Below, piece after piece: positions 1 to 8,514 of a stretch of 20,198 bases of DNA. Positions within the stretch are counted from its first letter, which is position 1; each line of letters starts with the position of its first letter. The DNA lies in NCBI GenBank assembly GCA_001247695.2, contig LGRX02009963.1, forward strand, positions 30,023-50,220, read 5' to 3'. The position numbers and the translations under genes were made by a program. The DNA is from Cymbomonas tetramitiformis. Lineage: Eukaryota; Chlorophyta; Pyramimonadophyceae; Pyramimonadales; Pyramimonadaceae. Below the pieces are notes generated by a model. It was not told the origin of the DNA, did no database searches, and saw nothing but the letters and a program-made list of their open reading frames with translations.

Positions 1-63
1 GAAGTGGGCGGCTCGGCGGAGGAAGTGGGCGGCTCAGCGGAGGAAGTGGGCGGCTCGGCGGAG
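1..63 (-). repeat. 21-bp tandem repeat in the coding end of the Bmt2-like gene
   Basis: Three copies of a 21-bp unit beginning GAAGTGGGCGGCTC on the plus strand; one base differs between copies. The period is a multiple of three. On the minus strand it reads as SAEPPTS repeats in frame with the methyltransferase exon. The array may continue past the window edge. Confidence 0.9.
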
Positions 64-1386
64 CGATCATAAAAGCTGCGGAGCACCTTGAAGCCAACCA
101 GCTTCAGCGCCTGCTGGAATTTATCCCAGCTCATGTATGGAGAGGCTTCCAGGCATCGGCGTGGGATCATTATGAAGCAGAAGCCACCAAGCCGCAAATG
201 CCTATGCATCTCCCGAAGCATGCGTCCTCGCGCGAGTCCAATCGGTACACAGTTCAACACCTGCCACGAGTGATGCCACTTTGACTCAGAGTTGAGCCCC
301 TCAGCTAGCAACGGCGGCGAAACGAGTGATGCCACTTTGACTCAGAGTTGAGCCCCTCAGCTAGCAACGGCGGCGAAACGATGCCTTTGAATTAGGTTTT
401 GCCGCGACGAGAAGCATTGCCACATATTTTAGAAGGGGTGTCGCAGGGCATCATAAGACATCCGTTACAGCCACCTGACGTGTTCGTTGTTCCCTATCCT
501 GTTCTTAGTACATGGGTAGACGCGTGTGTAAAGTCGCATACACTGAATGAGGGTTATATCTGAGGTGACACTAGCACGGACGCCCTCTGGACGCTCGAGT
601 TCTCTAGACGGCGGAGCGGTAAGTGACCGTGCAAAGGGCAAAATCGAAACGAAATAGGTTACGCGCAGATTCTTGGAAACCGCACCATAGAGGAGACCAC
701 GACTTGGAAATGGGCCTCGGGCTTCAGGTCGAAAAAGTCGATCTGCTCGATACGCGTGTGCTGCGACTGAATGTCGATAGCGCGGACATTCATCCAAGGA
801 CAATTCAGAAGTTGCGTGTTGACTGCCCCTACTTCCAGTACCAGCAGAGGAGGCTGGCCCTTGCTAGGACGATGATCACGTTGGGTAAGTTGGCTGAATA
901 CGAACTTACACGTGCGATGCTTACTGGTAGTGAGTACACTGGCTTCCTGATAAAGCTGGCGACCGCCCAAAGACTCCAGGGCGGCGTTTGCGTTTTTCTT
1001 ACGCTCTTCGTCACCTTCTGCTGCTGCCGCGTTCATTTCTCGCGTAATTTGATGAAACTTAGACGTTACCTGATACACGAGTAAGCACACATGAGAGGAG
1101 CGGCACATCCCATCCCCCGTTGTAGATGCTGAAAAGCGCAGACGGGGGAAGAAAGCGGCTCGTAGATAGAGATCCAAAGAAATATGGGAAGTCTCGTATG
1201 AGAACTTGAGAGAGCGGAACGTCGTGTTTCGGCAACGTGGTCGGGGGGGCAACGTGCAAGCTCCGTGAATAAGAAAACCGAACCCGTTGGATCTCCCTAG
1301 CAAATCACCTCGCGTGCCTTCTTCATTGACTTCAACGGTGGTGGCACTAGAGGCTTCTTCGCAGCACTTGCGCGTTTACGCTTCAT
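1..1386 (-). CDS. 25S rRNA adenine-N1 methyltransferase, Bmt2-like (three exons, 3' end outside window)
   Basis: Predicted exons are 1386-1309 (26 codons, basic start MKRKRASAAKK), 1069-686 (128 codons) and 260 to beyond position 1. Both introns (1308-1070 and 685-261) are GT-AG and phase 0. Exon 2 has the conserved FHQI stretch, the SAM-binding motif I LLVLEVGA, then IDIQSQ and DFFDL, and ends VVVSSM. Exon 3 opens VLNCVP and continues RGRMLREMHRHLRLGGF, then a Cys-Leu-Glu-Ala-Ser-Pro-Tyr segment. This order fits the Bmt2 family, nucleolar enzymes that N1-methylate an adenine of large-subunit rRNA using S-adenosylmethionine; the function here is inferred. About 240 residues are visible, against about 320 in yeast Bmt2. 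The visible C-terminal part is a 7-residue repeat (SAEPPTS) encoded by the 21-bp tandem repeat. The ATG is chosen because the short basic leader splices in phase to the conserved exon. Confidence 0.85.
267..378. repeat. 56-bp tandem duplication in intron 2 of the Bmt2-like gene
   Basis: Two identical, adjacent 56-bp units starting CGAGTGATGCCAC occupy 267-322 and 323-378. They lie wholly in the predicted 425-bp intron, beginning a few bases from its 3' splice site. The perfect identity suggests a recent duplication. Confidence 0.9.
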
Positions 1387-1747
1387 CTCCCTGCTGCGTG
1401 TTTGCCCTGCCTGTGCTGAGACGCTGAGACCGACACTACGCGTGTCACGCTACCGGCGCTACCGACGTACGCTACCGACAGCCTGTAAAGTAGCTGCAAG
1501 CTGCGAGGGCTACGCTAATATCTCAAGCGACTATTCAGCCTTCGGCATACACGCCACTCCAAAGAATTGACAAAAAGTACTTTATTCCTGCCTCGCATTC
1601 ATTTTCTCGCATGCCTGTACTTCCTGTCCTGTAGGTGACACCTCAACCTGGCGATTCCTCACGCTCCCGGAGTCCCCGTCCGGCTGCCGTCTGGACTACT
1701 GTAGAGCAGAAGGCAAACGAATAACTATGACCGTCTCGGTCTGTCCT
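1387..1747. other. Intergenic interval upstream of the Bmt2-like gene
   Basis: About 360 bp between the methyltransferase start codon and the left end of the retrotransposon. It must contain the promoter of the minus-strand gene, but I see no TATA box or other element I can name. There is a small local redundancy of GCTACCG/CGTACGCTACCGA around 1447-1480. The retroelement therefore landed close to the 5' end of this gene. Confidence 0.4.
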
Positions 1748-1904
1748 ACTGTTGATCGCCGACTTTCCTTCCGTCATCAGTGATGACCGTCATTCAGGAG
1801 ACGGATCGTCCGATCTCACTCCTCGGATCGCGGAAATGAAGAATCGCGAAGTGGCGGTTCACCTCCAGCTTCGTAGTCCAAGTGTCGCAGAGTGTCGCTC
1901 TTAA
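1748..1904 (+). repeat. Split direct repeat A1, left part (retroelement left terminus)
   Basis: Matches A2 from 14255 on with about 7 mismatches in 157 bp. The match begins exactly at ACTGTTGATC, which sets the element's left end. It contains the short palindrome GTCATCA-G-TGATGAC (1773-1787). It is cut at TTAA 1901-1904 by the nested transposon. Confidence 0.9.
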
Positions 1905-1917
1905 GGGTAGGGTGCAC
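1905..1917 (+). repeat. Left terminal inverted repeat of the Kolobok-like transposon
   Basis: GGGTAGGGTGCAC directly follows TTAA. The complementary copy lies at 5860-5872. The next bases differ between the ends, so the perfect repeat is 13 bp. Confidence 0.9.
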
Positions 1918-2053
1918 CCATTTAATTCAATTAAATGGCATTTAATGTAAAAAATCATTATTAATTGAGTATTTTGAATTTTCACGATCTATTTCGCGGA
2001 AGTTGTTCCTTAAGAGGTATATTTTCGGATAAAAAAATTATAAATGTCATGTA

Positions 2054-2072
2054 ACACCCCTAATTAGGGTGT
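2054..2072. repeat. Subterminal short palindrome in the transposon
   Basis: ACACCC and GGGTGT form 6-bp arms around CTAATTA. The GGGTGT half resembles part of the terminal repeat, so this could be a subterminal transposase-binding site. That role is a guess. Confidence 0.4.
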
Positions 2073-2155
2073 ATTTTTATCGATACATTAGTTCATAAAG
2101 TGCAGATGCCAGTGGGCCCGCTGCCCCACATTTGCACTCCTAGCTCTCAAAAACG

Positions 2156-2413
2156 CAACATGACCCCCATTTTTTATTCGCTCATGCTTGAACATTATGA
2201 AATCGCTTTCATAAAAAAAATACTAGAGGAAAAGTTAACGTGTGGATCGACGGGTACCATGCGAATAGTACCAGGGGGTACCAGATTTTGATTTTTGAAA
2301 TATATTTCGGCCATCTTGACCAATCTACACGTTAACTTTTCTTGTACCCCGAGAATAAGGACCCTTACTCATAGTACTAAAAGTCTATGACAAAAAAAAT
2401 GGGGGTCATGTTG
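2156..2413. repeat. Nested inverted repeats near the left end of the transposon
   Basis: Outer arms are perfect over 20 bp (2156-2175 starting CAACATGACC; complement at 2394-2413). Inner arms are perfect over 15 bp (GAAAAGTTAACGTGT at 2229-2243; complement at 2327-2341). The core has three GTACC(A) motifs. The structure lies between the transposase stop and the terminus. It could be subterminal binding sites, an mRNA 3' structure or a decayed miniature element; no target duplication is visible around it. Confidence 0.75.
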
Positions 2414-2538
2414 GGTTTTTTGACACCACGGACCGTTTTATGAGGACCAAAAATTCCCAGAAAATCATATATTTACAAGATGAATATTGAATACGATGTT
2501 CAAAACCGTCTATATGGGGTATACCCGTATCATGTACC

Positions 2539-4925
2539 CTAGGAACGATCTACAATCTGCCCACGGCTGTCGTGATCGAATCCTACGCCCGTGGCATAGC
2601 CAAATGCGGCCTCCACCGCCGCATTCCGGGCACTCTTCTGGTCTCGGTCAAGCCTGCGCTTCTTCTTCGCGTCGCGCGTCACCCGAAATGCGGCACTCCT
2701 CTCCCGTCGGCGTTGGAGACGCTCGTCCAAGTCGTACATGCTCTCCGGGGGGTCAATGCCAAGGCGAGCACAAAGATCACGTCGGTAGGCGGTGCCGTCG
2801 TTCTTCGAGCAGATGGCGTGGCACTGTGCCCAGAAGTAGACTCCAGACTGGCCGTTCTGCTGGGCCTTGCCACCCGGGAGAAAGCCTCGTGTCAGCATCG
2901 AGTGGTAGGACTCGGTGGCGTTGGTGTCCGTGTCGTGCAGCTGCTTCAGCAACACCTCCTTCTTCGCGAGGCGGGACGCAAAGACCTCCTTCACCTTCTC
3001 GTAGTACCCATGAGGCTCGTTCGGGTTGAGGAACTTCCCGTGCGGCAAGTGGGGCTTGTAGTCGGGGTCGTTCGCGTCCACCCCACACCACGAGTGCCAA
3101 GTGCCGTCGGGCAAAGGAACGCGGTACCTACCACAATGCTCGTGCTTCCCGAAGGCATGGTCGATCACATTCATGACCGCGCCGGAGAGCCACTCGACCT
3201 TCTCGTCCTCCGGCAAGGCCCACTCCAAGTCCTCCTTCGCCGCCACCGACTTGATGATGTAGCGGTACATGCGGTTGAGGTAGTCGATGACCGCCTTAGA
3301 AAGAGTACCCCCCTTCCACTTCTCCTTGACCCTCAAGGCCTCCAGCAACTTGTACTGGATCTGCTGCATGTGGTTCGGGTCGCTGAGCTTGTCCACCGGG
3401 CGTAGCCAGGCGGGCATGAGGGCAGAGTTCAGGGCGGCGATCATGTTCGAGTCCTCGTCAGCGGTGAAGTAACGGATGCGGGCGACGATGGCCTTCAAAA
3501 CATCACGCGTGAAGCAATGCTTGCCCAAGCCAAGGGCGGTGCACAAGGCACCCTTAGGCTCCATGGCCTTCGAGCTCCCTCTCCATAAGTGGTCGGAGTC
3601 CGCCATGATACCGCGGCATCCACGGAAGCAGTCATGCTCAGGGTAGACGGGCTCCTTGCTCTGCTTGACGGCCTCCTTCTCCGCGTTCTCACACACGGTG
3701 CACATCTTTGAAAAGATAGCGGCGGAGATGATCTTCTTGTGAATGGCACCCATGAGGATGAATCCGCCACATATCGAAGCATAAGAGTGTCCTGACCCAC
3801 GTGTAGGCCACGCACAGTCACCAGTAACAGAAAGCTGTACAGTGTCCTTGCCGCCAGAGTGCTCGACCCTTTCCACGTTCTCCATCGTGGTGATGACCTC
3901 GTTCTCGAAGGCCTTCTCGCAAGAGGCTTTCGCCATGATCTCCACCTCGCTTCCCACACGCTTCTGGATGTTGCCATGCGCGGTCTTGTGCAACGTGTAG
4001 TCCACACCAAGGGTAGTGAAAAGCTTCTCCACCTTTGTTGGAGCCAAACCAGCTGTCTGCTCTCCGAGAACGTGCAAGGTGTTCACCTCGTAAGCACTAC
4101 CAACCTTCGTGGAGGTCTCGAGTGTAGTACTCCGCTCAGTTAATGGACAGTAAGTGCACCGTAGGTGAATAACACTTGCCAAGCCGAAGTTCGTGATGTG
4201 TGGTTCATACTCACTGGTCACTGAAGGAAGCATATGACCTATATCATCATATGCCACACAAAAGTTACCAGTGAGAATGCAACCTCAATATATAGAAGGT
4301 ATATAGTAGAAGGCATATATCGGTTATGACTTATTGTCCAAACACACAGTAAGTTAACGAACAGTAACAAGTTCGTTGAGTTCACAGGCATGTAATAAAT
4401 TGATTACCTTTCTTACACTTGTTACAAACCACATCAATTTTCAAGAAGTCTACTAGGTTCCCAAGATCTAGTAAAACTCGTTTGCCTTTCAAGGTGGATA
4501 ATATATCCACGTAGCCGTTTCCGGTGTCTAGTGCTGGCGGGTTTTCCTCTTCAGCATCTCGGGATTCATCCTGCAAGGAAATAGAAGGATGCACAAGTAG
4601 AGTGAGAATGTGCTTTTGTGCATATTGCAATCGGAAAGTGCAATCGGAACTGAAACAGAAAGGGATGCGTGCGTACCTCTGGTGTAGGGCGAGAACGCTC
4701 ACCCAGCAGTCGGGCGTTCACAGCGGGCGATACTGCGTGCTGTGGTGTCTCCCTAGGCGGAGATTCGTTCTGAAATGTGTCGCACAATTGTCTAGGTGTG
4801 GGCATCTCACGCTCAGGTGCTGAGACAGTAGCAGAGTCTGTCGCTTGTGTTGTTGGAGGGGCATCATTGATGTGTTTATGTATCGTTGCAGCCCTCCTTT
4901 GCGCGCCTTTTGTTGTAAAAGGCAT
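2539..4925 (-). CDS. Kolobok/Mutator-like DDE transposase (three exons)
   Basis: Predicted exons are 4925-4677 (83 codons from ATG, Pro/Thr-rich), 4570-4408 (54 codons plus one base) and 4220-2539. Donors GTACGC and GTAATC and acceptors TTGCAG and CTTCAG keep the frame, and the joined product is about 697 residues. Exon 2 ends with a CxxC (CNKC) and exon 3 soon has another (CTYC), a likely zinc-binding pair. Numbering exon 3 from the open frame at 4257, the core has VTGDCAWP (Asp147), MCTVC (Cys186/189), HDC (208-210), GSSKAMEP (227-234), TADEDS (Asp267/269), a HEHC...WCG segment (372-391) and NATESYHSM (Glu449). That gives a full candidate DDE triad with the C/H motifs of this family. The C-terminus is basic and helical. 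The protein would act in the nucleus on the terminal repeats. No stop or frameshift lies in the conserved core. A pyrimidine-rich acceptor at 4937-4936 suggests a 5' UTR intron. Confidence 0.8.
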
Positions 4926-5075
4926 CTCTATTATTCTGCCAAGCGAAAAAAAACGCACAATACATTTACTTGCGCGCAATACAATAGGAAAATGTCCGGG
5001 AGCACGCAAAGGGATATGGGAAACAAATGCGTTGTACAGCAGGGATAGAACACCGACGGACCTGTCGGGTTGAGT

Positions 5076-5530
5076 CTACTGGGACTTAAAGCCCAAGTAA
5101 GCACCCTTGCTGGGATCGATGGCGGGCCATATTTCACGCACAGCATCGACAACCCACGCAGGATGAGGCGAGCGATTCCCCTTGCCACGCTGCTCAACCG
5201 CAAAAGGAAGATGCACCGACAGCTCTCATTAGCTTCACATAATCACATAGAGAGCAAACATGAGAGGAAGCATGCAAAGGGGAAAGAACACACCACTTTT
5301 CTCCAGTGAACTATTTGTTTGTAGAACACATTTCGACGCGCCCAGTCCCCAGGCAGATCCCTAGCGCTAACATCATTTATTATCTCTTGAACCTGCAGGG
5401 TTGAAGGTTTTTCCAGGATCGGACAAAGCTCTGCGTAAGCTACCAGCGTCGCGAGCGGGTCACTAAGGTCCTTAGGTGCAGGGAAGTCCGAAAGCTCGTC
5501 GTTATCACGCTTTCTTTTATTTTCAGACAT
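5076..5530 (-). CDS. Unrecognised small protein of the Kolobok-like transposon (two exons)
   Basis: Predicted exons are 5530-5297 (78 codons, start MSENKRKRDNDE) and 5189-5076 (37 codons plus TAG). They join in phase 0 from AAA|GTGGTG to GAGCAG|CGT, giving 115 residues. The N-terminus is charged with a nuclear-localisation-like KRKR. The middle is helical, and the second exon holds PHPAWVVDAVREIWP. No known domain is recognised. It lies upstream of the transposase on the same strand, its stop about 150 bp before the transposase ATG, and could share a transcript. It could be an accessory DNA-binding or assembly protein, or an alternative 5' part of the transposase transcript. The evidence is coding-like composition and a clean splice only. 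Confidence 0.5.
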
Positions 5531-5859
5531 GTATAAGAAGGCATACAGCAGCTTTGTAAGCACTTTTCCCCGAGTTCTGCAGCCGACAAAGCGAAACGCT
5601 CTCGTGCAAGAGCATGAATGAAGACCGTTCAGCATCGTGTGACCAGTCAAAATTTTCGTCTCGATCTCCGCGGCCCGAATTTCTCGATATCGTTGGACGC
5701 TCCTTGAGCAGGCCTACACAGGGATATAGCATATGTGGGGGTAATATATCCAATAAGAATACGCAAATTCGCATCAAAGTATGCCATATGCCTAACAAGA
5801 AATTCTGATTCGCGGCAGTTATACAGTTTTGTCACAGAACATCGAAAATGAAAACCCAA

Positions 5860-5872
5860 GTGCACCCTACCC
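5860..5872 (-). repeat. Right terminal inverted repeat of the Kolobok-like transposon
   Basis: GTGCACCCTACCC, the exact complement of the left end, is followed by the second TTAA copy at 5873-5876. Confidence 0.9.
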
Positions 5873-5964
5873 TTAAGTCGGAAATTGGTGAAAATACTTC
5901 ACTTTTCCTACCTGCTGACGATTGCTGCGTCTTTCTTCTCCGTTTCCTAACGCAAGTTTTCTTC
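5873..5964 (+). repeat. Split direct repeat A1, right part
   Basis: Continues A1 beyond the nested transposon: TTAAGTCGGAAATTGG onward matches A2 (14409-14502), with one substitution and a 3-bp indel before CCTAACGCAA. Homology fades just before the ORF0 start codon. Confidence 0.9.
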
Positions 5965-5972
5965 TTACAATC

Positions 5973-7028
5973 ATGGTTTCCGCAGCAATCGCTACTAGTT
6001 CTGATTTGCGGAGGGCGACCCGCGCCTCCCGCAGCGCACGGCCCCGTCTGCTTGATGAGAATTCCGTGCCCAACGTTATGTCGTCCGCGTTTAATGCAGC
6101 GACCGCGGCTCTGCGGGTCTCCCCTCCGCGGGAGGAGCCCGCAATCTTTCGCTCGTTAGGTCTTAATGAATCTGAAGACGGTGACGAGGTGGTCGACGCG
6201 GGGGAAAGGTGGTCCCGAGAGAATGTTGAAACGCCGGAGTCGCCGTCCGGACCGTCCTTGTTGCAGGAATTGTCGTTTGGCGACCAAGCTGCCCCTGGAC
6301 GCGCTGACTCTCCTCCTCCGGCAAGAAATGTGCTGCAGAGAACGTCCTTGGCGGAGGATGTTGCGGGGGGGGCCAGCCTCCCTCTCCGTCCGCAGGCGTC
6401 CCGCGATGAAGTCCACCACGCGACGGAGGAAAGGCTGACTATTCCCGACCTGACGGTGAACGCCTTTACTGGACTTAACTTCTTCGTGCTGCCTAGCAAG
6501 GAATTACTTCTGAACCCCTCAATCTTTAAGACCGAGCACCTTCGGAAGATCTGTGCCAAGGTCCCTGGTCTGGAGGTGTCGAACAACCAGTCCAGAGCAA
6601 CTATGGTTCGGAATTTGGAGAGCTTCCGCGAGGTGCTGGAGAGGTCACGTACGCCCCCGACGGGGGATATGGCTACACCCGTGACTTTGACCCCGCGTAC
6701 TGATCTGAACGCGGGGGGGCCGGTCCCCCCGCCAATGGGGGACGTCCCGACTGACTTGGTGTCCCGGGAATCGGGACACCAAACGCCTCCAGTTGTCCCG
6801 GTCACCGAGGGCACGGGCCCCCGACGGCCCCCGTCCCCGTTGTACGTCCGGCCGGGAGCCGCGCAGAACCCGACGTACCCGCCGGGGTTCGGCCCGCACA
6901 CGGACCCGAATGCGGAGCAAGGTCTTTTCTCTGGCCTCGACCCCCCCGCAAGCCAAGCACAAGAACCTCTGCAACCAGCCCAGGTAGCTAGCCCGAGCGC
7001 TCCTGCTTGCCCTCTCCTTTTCCTTTAG
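5973..7028 (+). CDS. Retroelement ORF0: long disordered protein with a SAP-like stretch
   Basis: The ORF is read from ATG at 5973, 8 bp after repeat A1. It gives 351 residues if unspliced, or 337 up to a candidate donor CAG|GTAGCT at 6983/6984. Most of it is low complexity, rich in Arg, Ser, Pro, Glu and Gly. One ordered-looking part reads TEHLRKICAKVPGLEVSNN followed by SRATMVRNL, about residues 192-220; its hydrophobic, Gly-Leu and Arg spacing resembles a SAP DNA-binding motif. The C-terminal third is Pro/Gly-rich. The position matches the first ORF of YR elements, often Gag-like, but a separate zinc-knuckle Gag ORF lies downstream, so the role is open. The codon third positions are very GC-rich, unlike the AT-rich DNA downstream. 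Confidence 0.65.
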   Translation: MVSAAIATSSDLRRATRASRSARPRLLDENSVPNVMSSAFNAATAALRVSPPREEPAIFRSLGLNESEDGDEVVDAGERWSRENVETPESPSGPSLLQELSFGDQAAPGRADSPPPARNVLQRTSLAEDVAGGASLPLRPQASRDEVHHATEERLTIPDLTVNAFTGLNFFVLPSKELLLNPSIFKTEHLRKICAKVPGLEVSNNQSRATMVRNLESFREVLERSRTPPTGDMATPVTLTPRTDLNAGGPVPPPMGDVPTDLVSRESGHQTPPVVPVTEGTGPRRPPSPLYVRPGAAQNPTYPPGFGPHTDPNAEQGLFSGLDPPASQAQEPLQPAQVASPSAPACPLLFL

Positions 7029-7588
7029 AAATTTGAATTCGTTTCGGTTTAATTTGCTAGGGCCTTCTCCTTCCCTGTAGTTTGATACAAACTTAATCAG
7101 CCTGTTCAACCCGTTTCACTAGTTAGGAATTCTTCCCCTCTTTTAGAATAGTCCGGTCCCCGTCCTCGTGTCACAAAGAGTAATTAGTTAGGGCCCTTGC
7201 AGTAATCTAGGAGCGCAGTGCCTGGGCTTGTGGGCGCTTCCTAGGTGGTGAAATTTGGTTCTTGTAAACTTTTATGCTGCTGTTTGTAGCCTGCCAATTT
7301 AAAAAGTTTTGACTTGCTTTAAAAAGTTTGAATTTAAAATGCTGCTTGTGTCCCGTGGGGACAACAAGAACTTGGTTATCCTCACACTGAGTGAGGCTCT
7401 TCTTGGAAGAGTATGTACCCCGTGGGGGTTTTTTGTTGTTTGAAATCCTCAATCTGTGAGGTGTCTCCTCTTGGAGGGACATTGTACCCCGTGGGGGTTG
7501 TTTATGTGGACAATTGGTTCCAAAATATCTGGTCGGATGTAAGCTCCTGGTTATGGGCCTTCTTGACAAAAATTGGTTGATATTGCAG
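6984..7588 (+). other. Candidate intron between ORF0 and the RING exon, with structured region
   Basis: Donor CAG|GTAGCT at 6984 and acceptor GATATTGCAG at 7588 bound a 605-bp interval. Removing it joins ORF0 to the RING frame in phase 0. The interval contains the ORF0 stop (7026-7028), a direct repeat of TTTAAAAAGTTT around 7309-7330 and a hairpin array (7207-7498). Splicing is inferred; the RING frame could instead be translated on its own. Confidence 0.5.
7207..7498 (+). ncRNA. Array of small RNA hairpins with compensatory changes
   Basis: Perfect or near-perfect stems in order: 7207-7244 (CTAGGAGCGC with its complement, one bulge), 7345-7368 (10-bp stem, GTG loop, one bulge), 7380-7396 (CCTCAC/GTGAGG), 7397-7411 (CTCTTC-TTG-GAAGAG), 7417-7429 (ACCCC-GTG-GGGGT), 7447-7461 (CCTCA/TGAGG), 7462-7481 (8-bp stem, TTG loop) and 7486-7498 (again ACCCC-GTG-GGGGT). 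The last six form two tandem three-hairpin modules. The middle hairpins differ in stem sequence yet both pair around a TTG loop, which points to RNA-level selection. Its function is unknown. Confidence 0.55.
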
Positions 7589-7906
7589 GCTCGGGAGGCT
7601 GATGATGAAGTGGTGCTCACAAGAACTCTGACTGCCCCAACGGTGGGAGATGATTGTGCCATTTGCCTAGCCAGCCTGCTAGGAGAGATGCCGTGTGTGT
7701 CAACTGCATGCAATCACCACTATCATGTAGCCTGTTTCGATGGCCTGAATGAAATGTACCATTTGACCAGCTTGGTCCAGCCAGCAGCAATACATGCTGT
7801 TTTCACCATGACCTATAGAAAAGTAGTCAGATGTCCATTGTGTAGATCTGTGCTGATTGTGGATGAACTCCCATATGGGGAGGACAGATTCACATATCTG
7901 TGGTAG
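7589..7906 (+). CDS. RING-H2 finger exon/ORF of the retroelement
   Basis: The open frame runs from the acceptor at 7588 to TAG, 105 residues. It has a complete RING-H2 (C3H2C3) pattern: CAIC, then CNHHYHVAC (Cys-X-His-X2-His-X2-Cys), then CPLC after an unusually long loop of about 38 residues. RING-H2 domains bind two zinc ions and usually recruit ubiquitin-conjugating enzymes. In phase 0 it can be the C-terminus of ORF0, giving a fusion of about 442 residues. Without splicing, the frame extends back to about 7514, but no ATG before 7556 is usable. RING domains are not a standard part of DIRS-order elements, so a captured host domain is plausible. Base composition is lower in GC than ORF0, in line with a separate origin. 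Confidence 0.65.
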   Translation, partial: AREADDEVVLTRTLTAPTVGDDCAICLASLLGEMPCVSTACNHHYHVACFDGLNEMYHLTSLVQPAAIHAVFTMTYRKVVRCPLCRSVLIVDELPYGEDRFTYLW

Positions 7907-8514
7907 ATATAGTTGTATTATTTTTCTGAGGGCAGTCTTGCATGAGAGTTGTAATTTCCTGATTGTTGCATTGTTTCAAAAATTTGGCATTAATTGTTGT
8001 GATTAGGATCGAAATTGTTTGCTGTTATTATGATGATAAATAATTGCTGCAATTGAGATGAATGCTATTTGAAAATATGAATTTGTTTATATTGAAAATA
8101 TGAATTTGTTATATTACAACTTGAATTGCTGTGAGGATTGCTGAAAATAGGATTGAAATTATTGCTGTTATCATGATGATGAAGTTGCTCTAATTATGAC
8201 GAAATGTTCCTGCAATGTTGGACAATAAGTACTGCATTTATGATGACTATGATTGCTTTGTTCGATGTGAGGATAGGTATGAAAATTTCTTTGATCCGAT
8301 CGATGAAAAAAATTGCATGCTCGTGACAAGCTGATGCTGGAATTAATGATTAGGGAGGGTGATGTGATTGCCTCAGATTATGACCCCTTATGATTATTGC
8401 ATTACGTGCATTGTCAGAGTGGGGGCGAGAAGATGTTACTGTTGTAACACATTATTATGCATGTTTGTATCGAGGCAAAGGACGATATGTGAGTGTTTCC
8501 TCAACCTCAAGTAA
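7907..8514. other. AT-rich spacer with decayed internal repeats
   Basis: No coding frame is supported here. Two imperfect copies of a 40-bp stretch lie at about 8006-8050 and 8151-8195 (shared core GCTGTTATNATGATGAT). A 22-bp direct repeat around TTGAAAATATGAATTTGTT sits at about 8072-8118. The sequence just before the Gag ATG ends with an in-frame TAA (8512-8514). Confidence 0.5.

Larger units (their letters stand above)
1905..5872 (-). mobile_element. Kolobok-like DNA transposon with TTAA target duplication
   Basis: Perfect 13-bp terminal inverted repeats, GGGTAGGGTGCAC at 1905-1917 and its complement at 5860-5872, are flanked by TTAA at 1901-1904 and 5873-5876. Repeat A2 (around 14409) has a single TTAA at the matching place, which proves the insertion boundary. 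TTAA duplication is known for piggyBac and Kolobok. The encoded protein has motifs of the Mutator-like/Kolobok DDE group and not of piggyBac. The element carries two predicted minus-strand genes, opposite in direction to the host retroelement. It inserted after the retroelement did. Confidence 0.85.

Noticed and set aside
2487..3405. Plus-strand frames of 180 and 277 codons
   Set aside because: They lie antisense to the conserved transposase core and have no family features; GC-rich third positions explain the openness.
1905..5872. piggyBac assignment because of TTAA
   Set aside because: The transposase shows the GDCAWP, CxxC, GSSKAMEP and NATES motifs of the Mutator-like/Kolobok group and nothing typical of piggyBac.
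5873..6901. Minus-strand frame of 342 codons
   Set aside because: Antisense to ORF0 in GC-rich, Pro/Arg-rich DNA, and it starts within repeat A1; no conserved motif.
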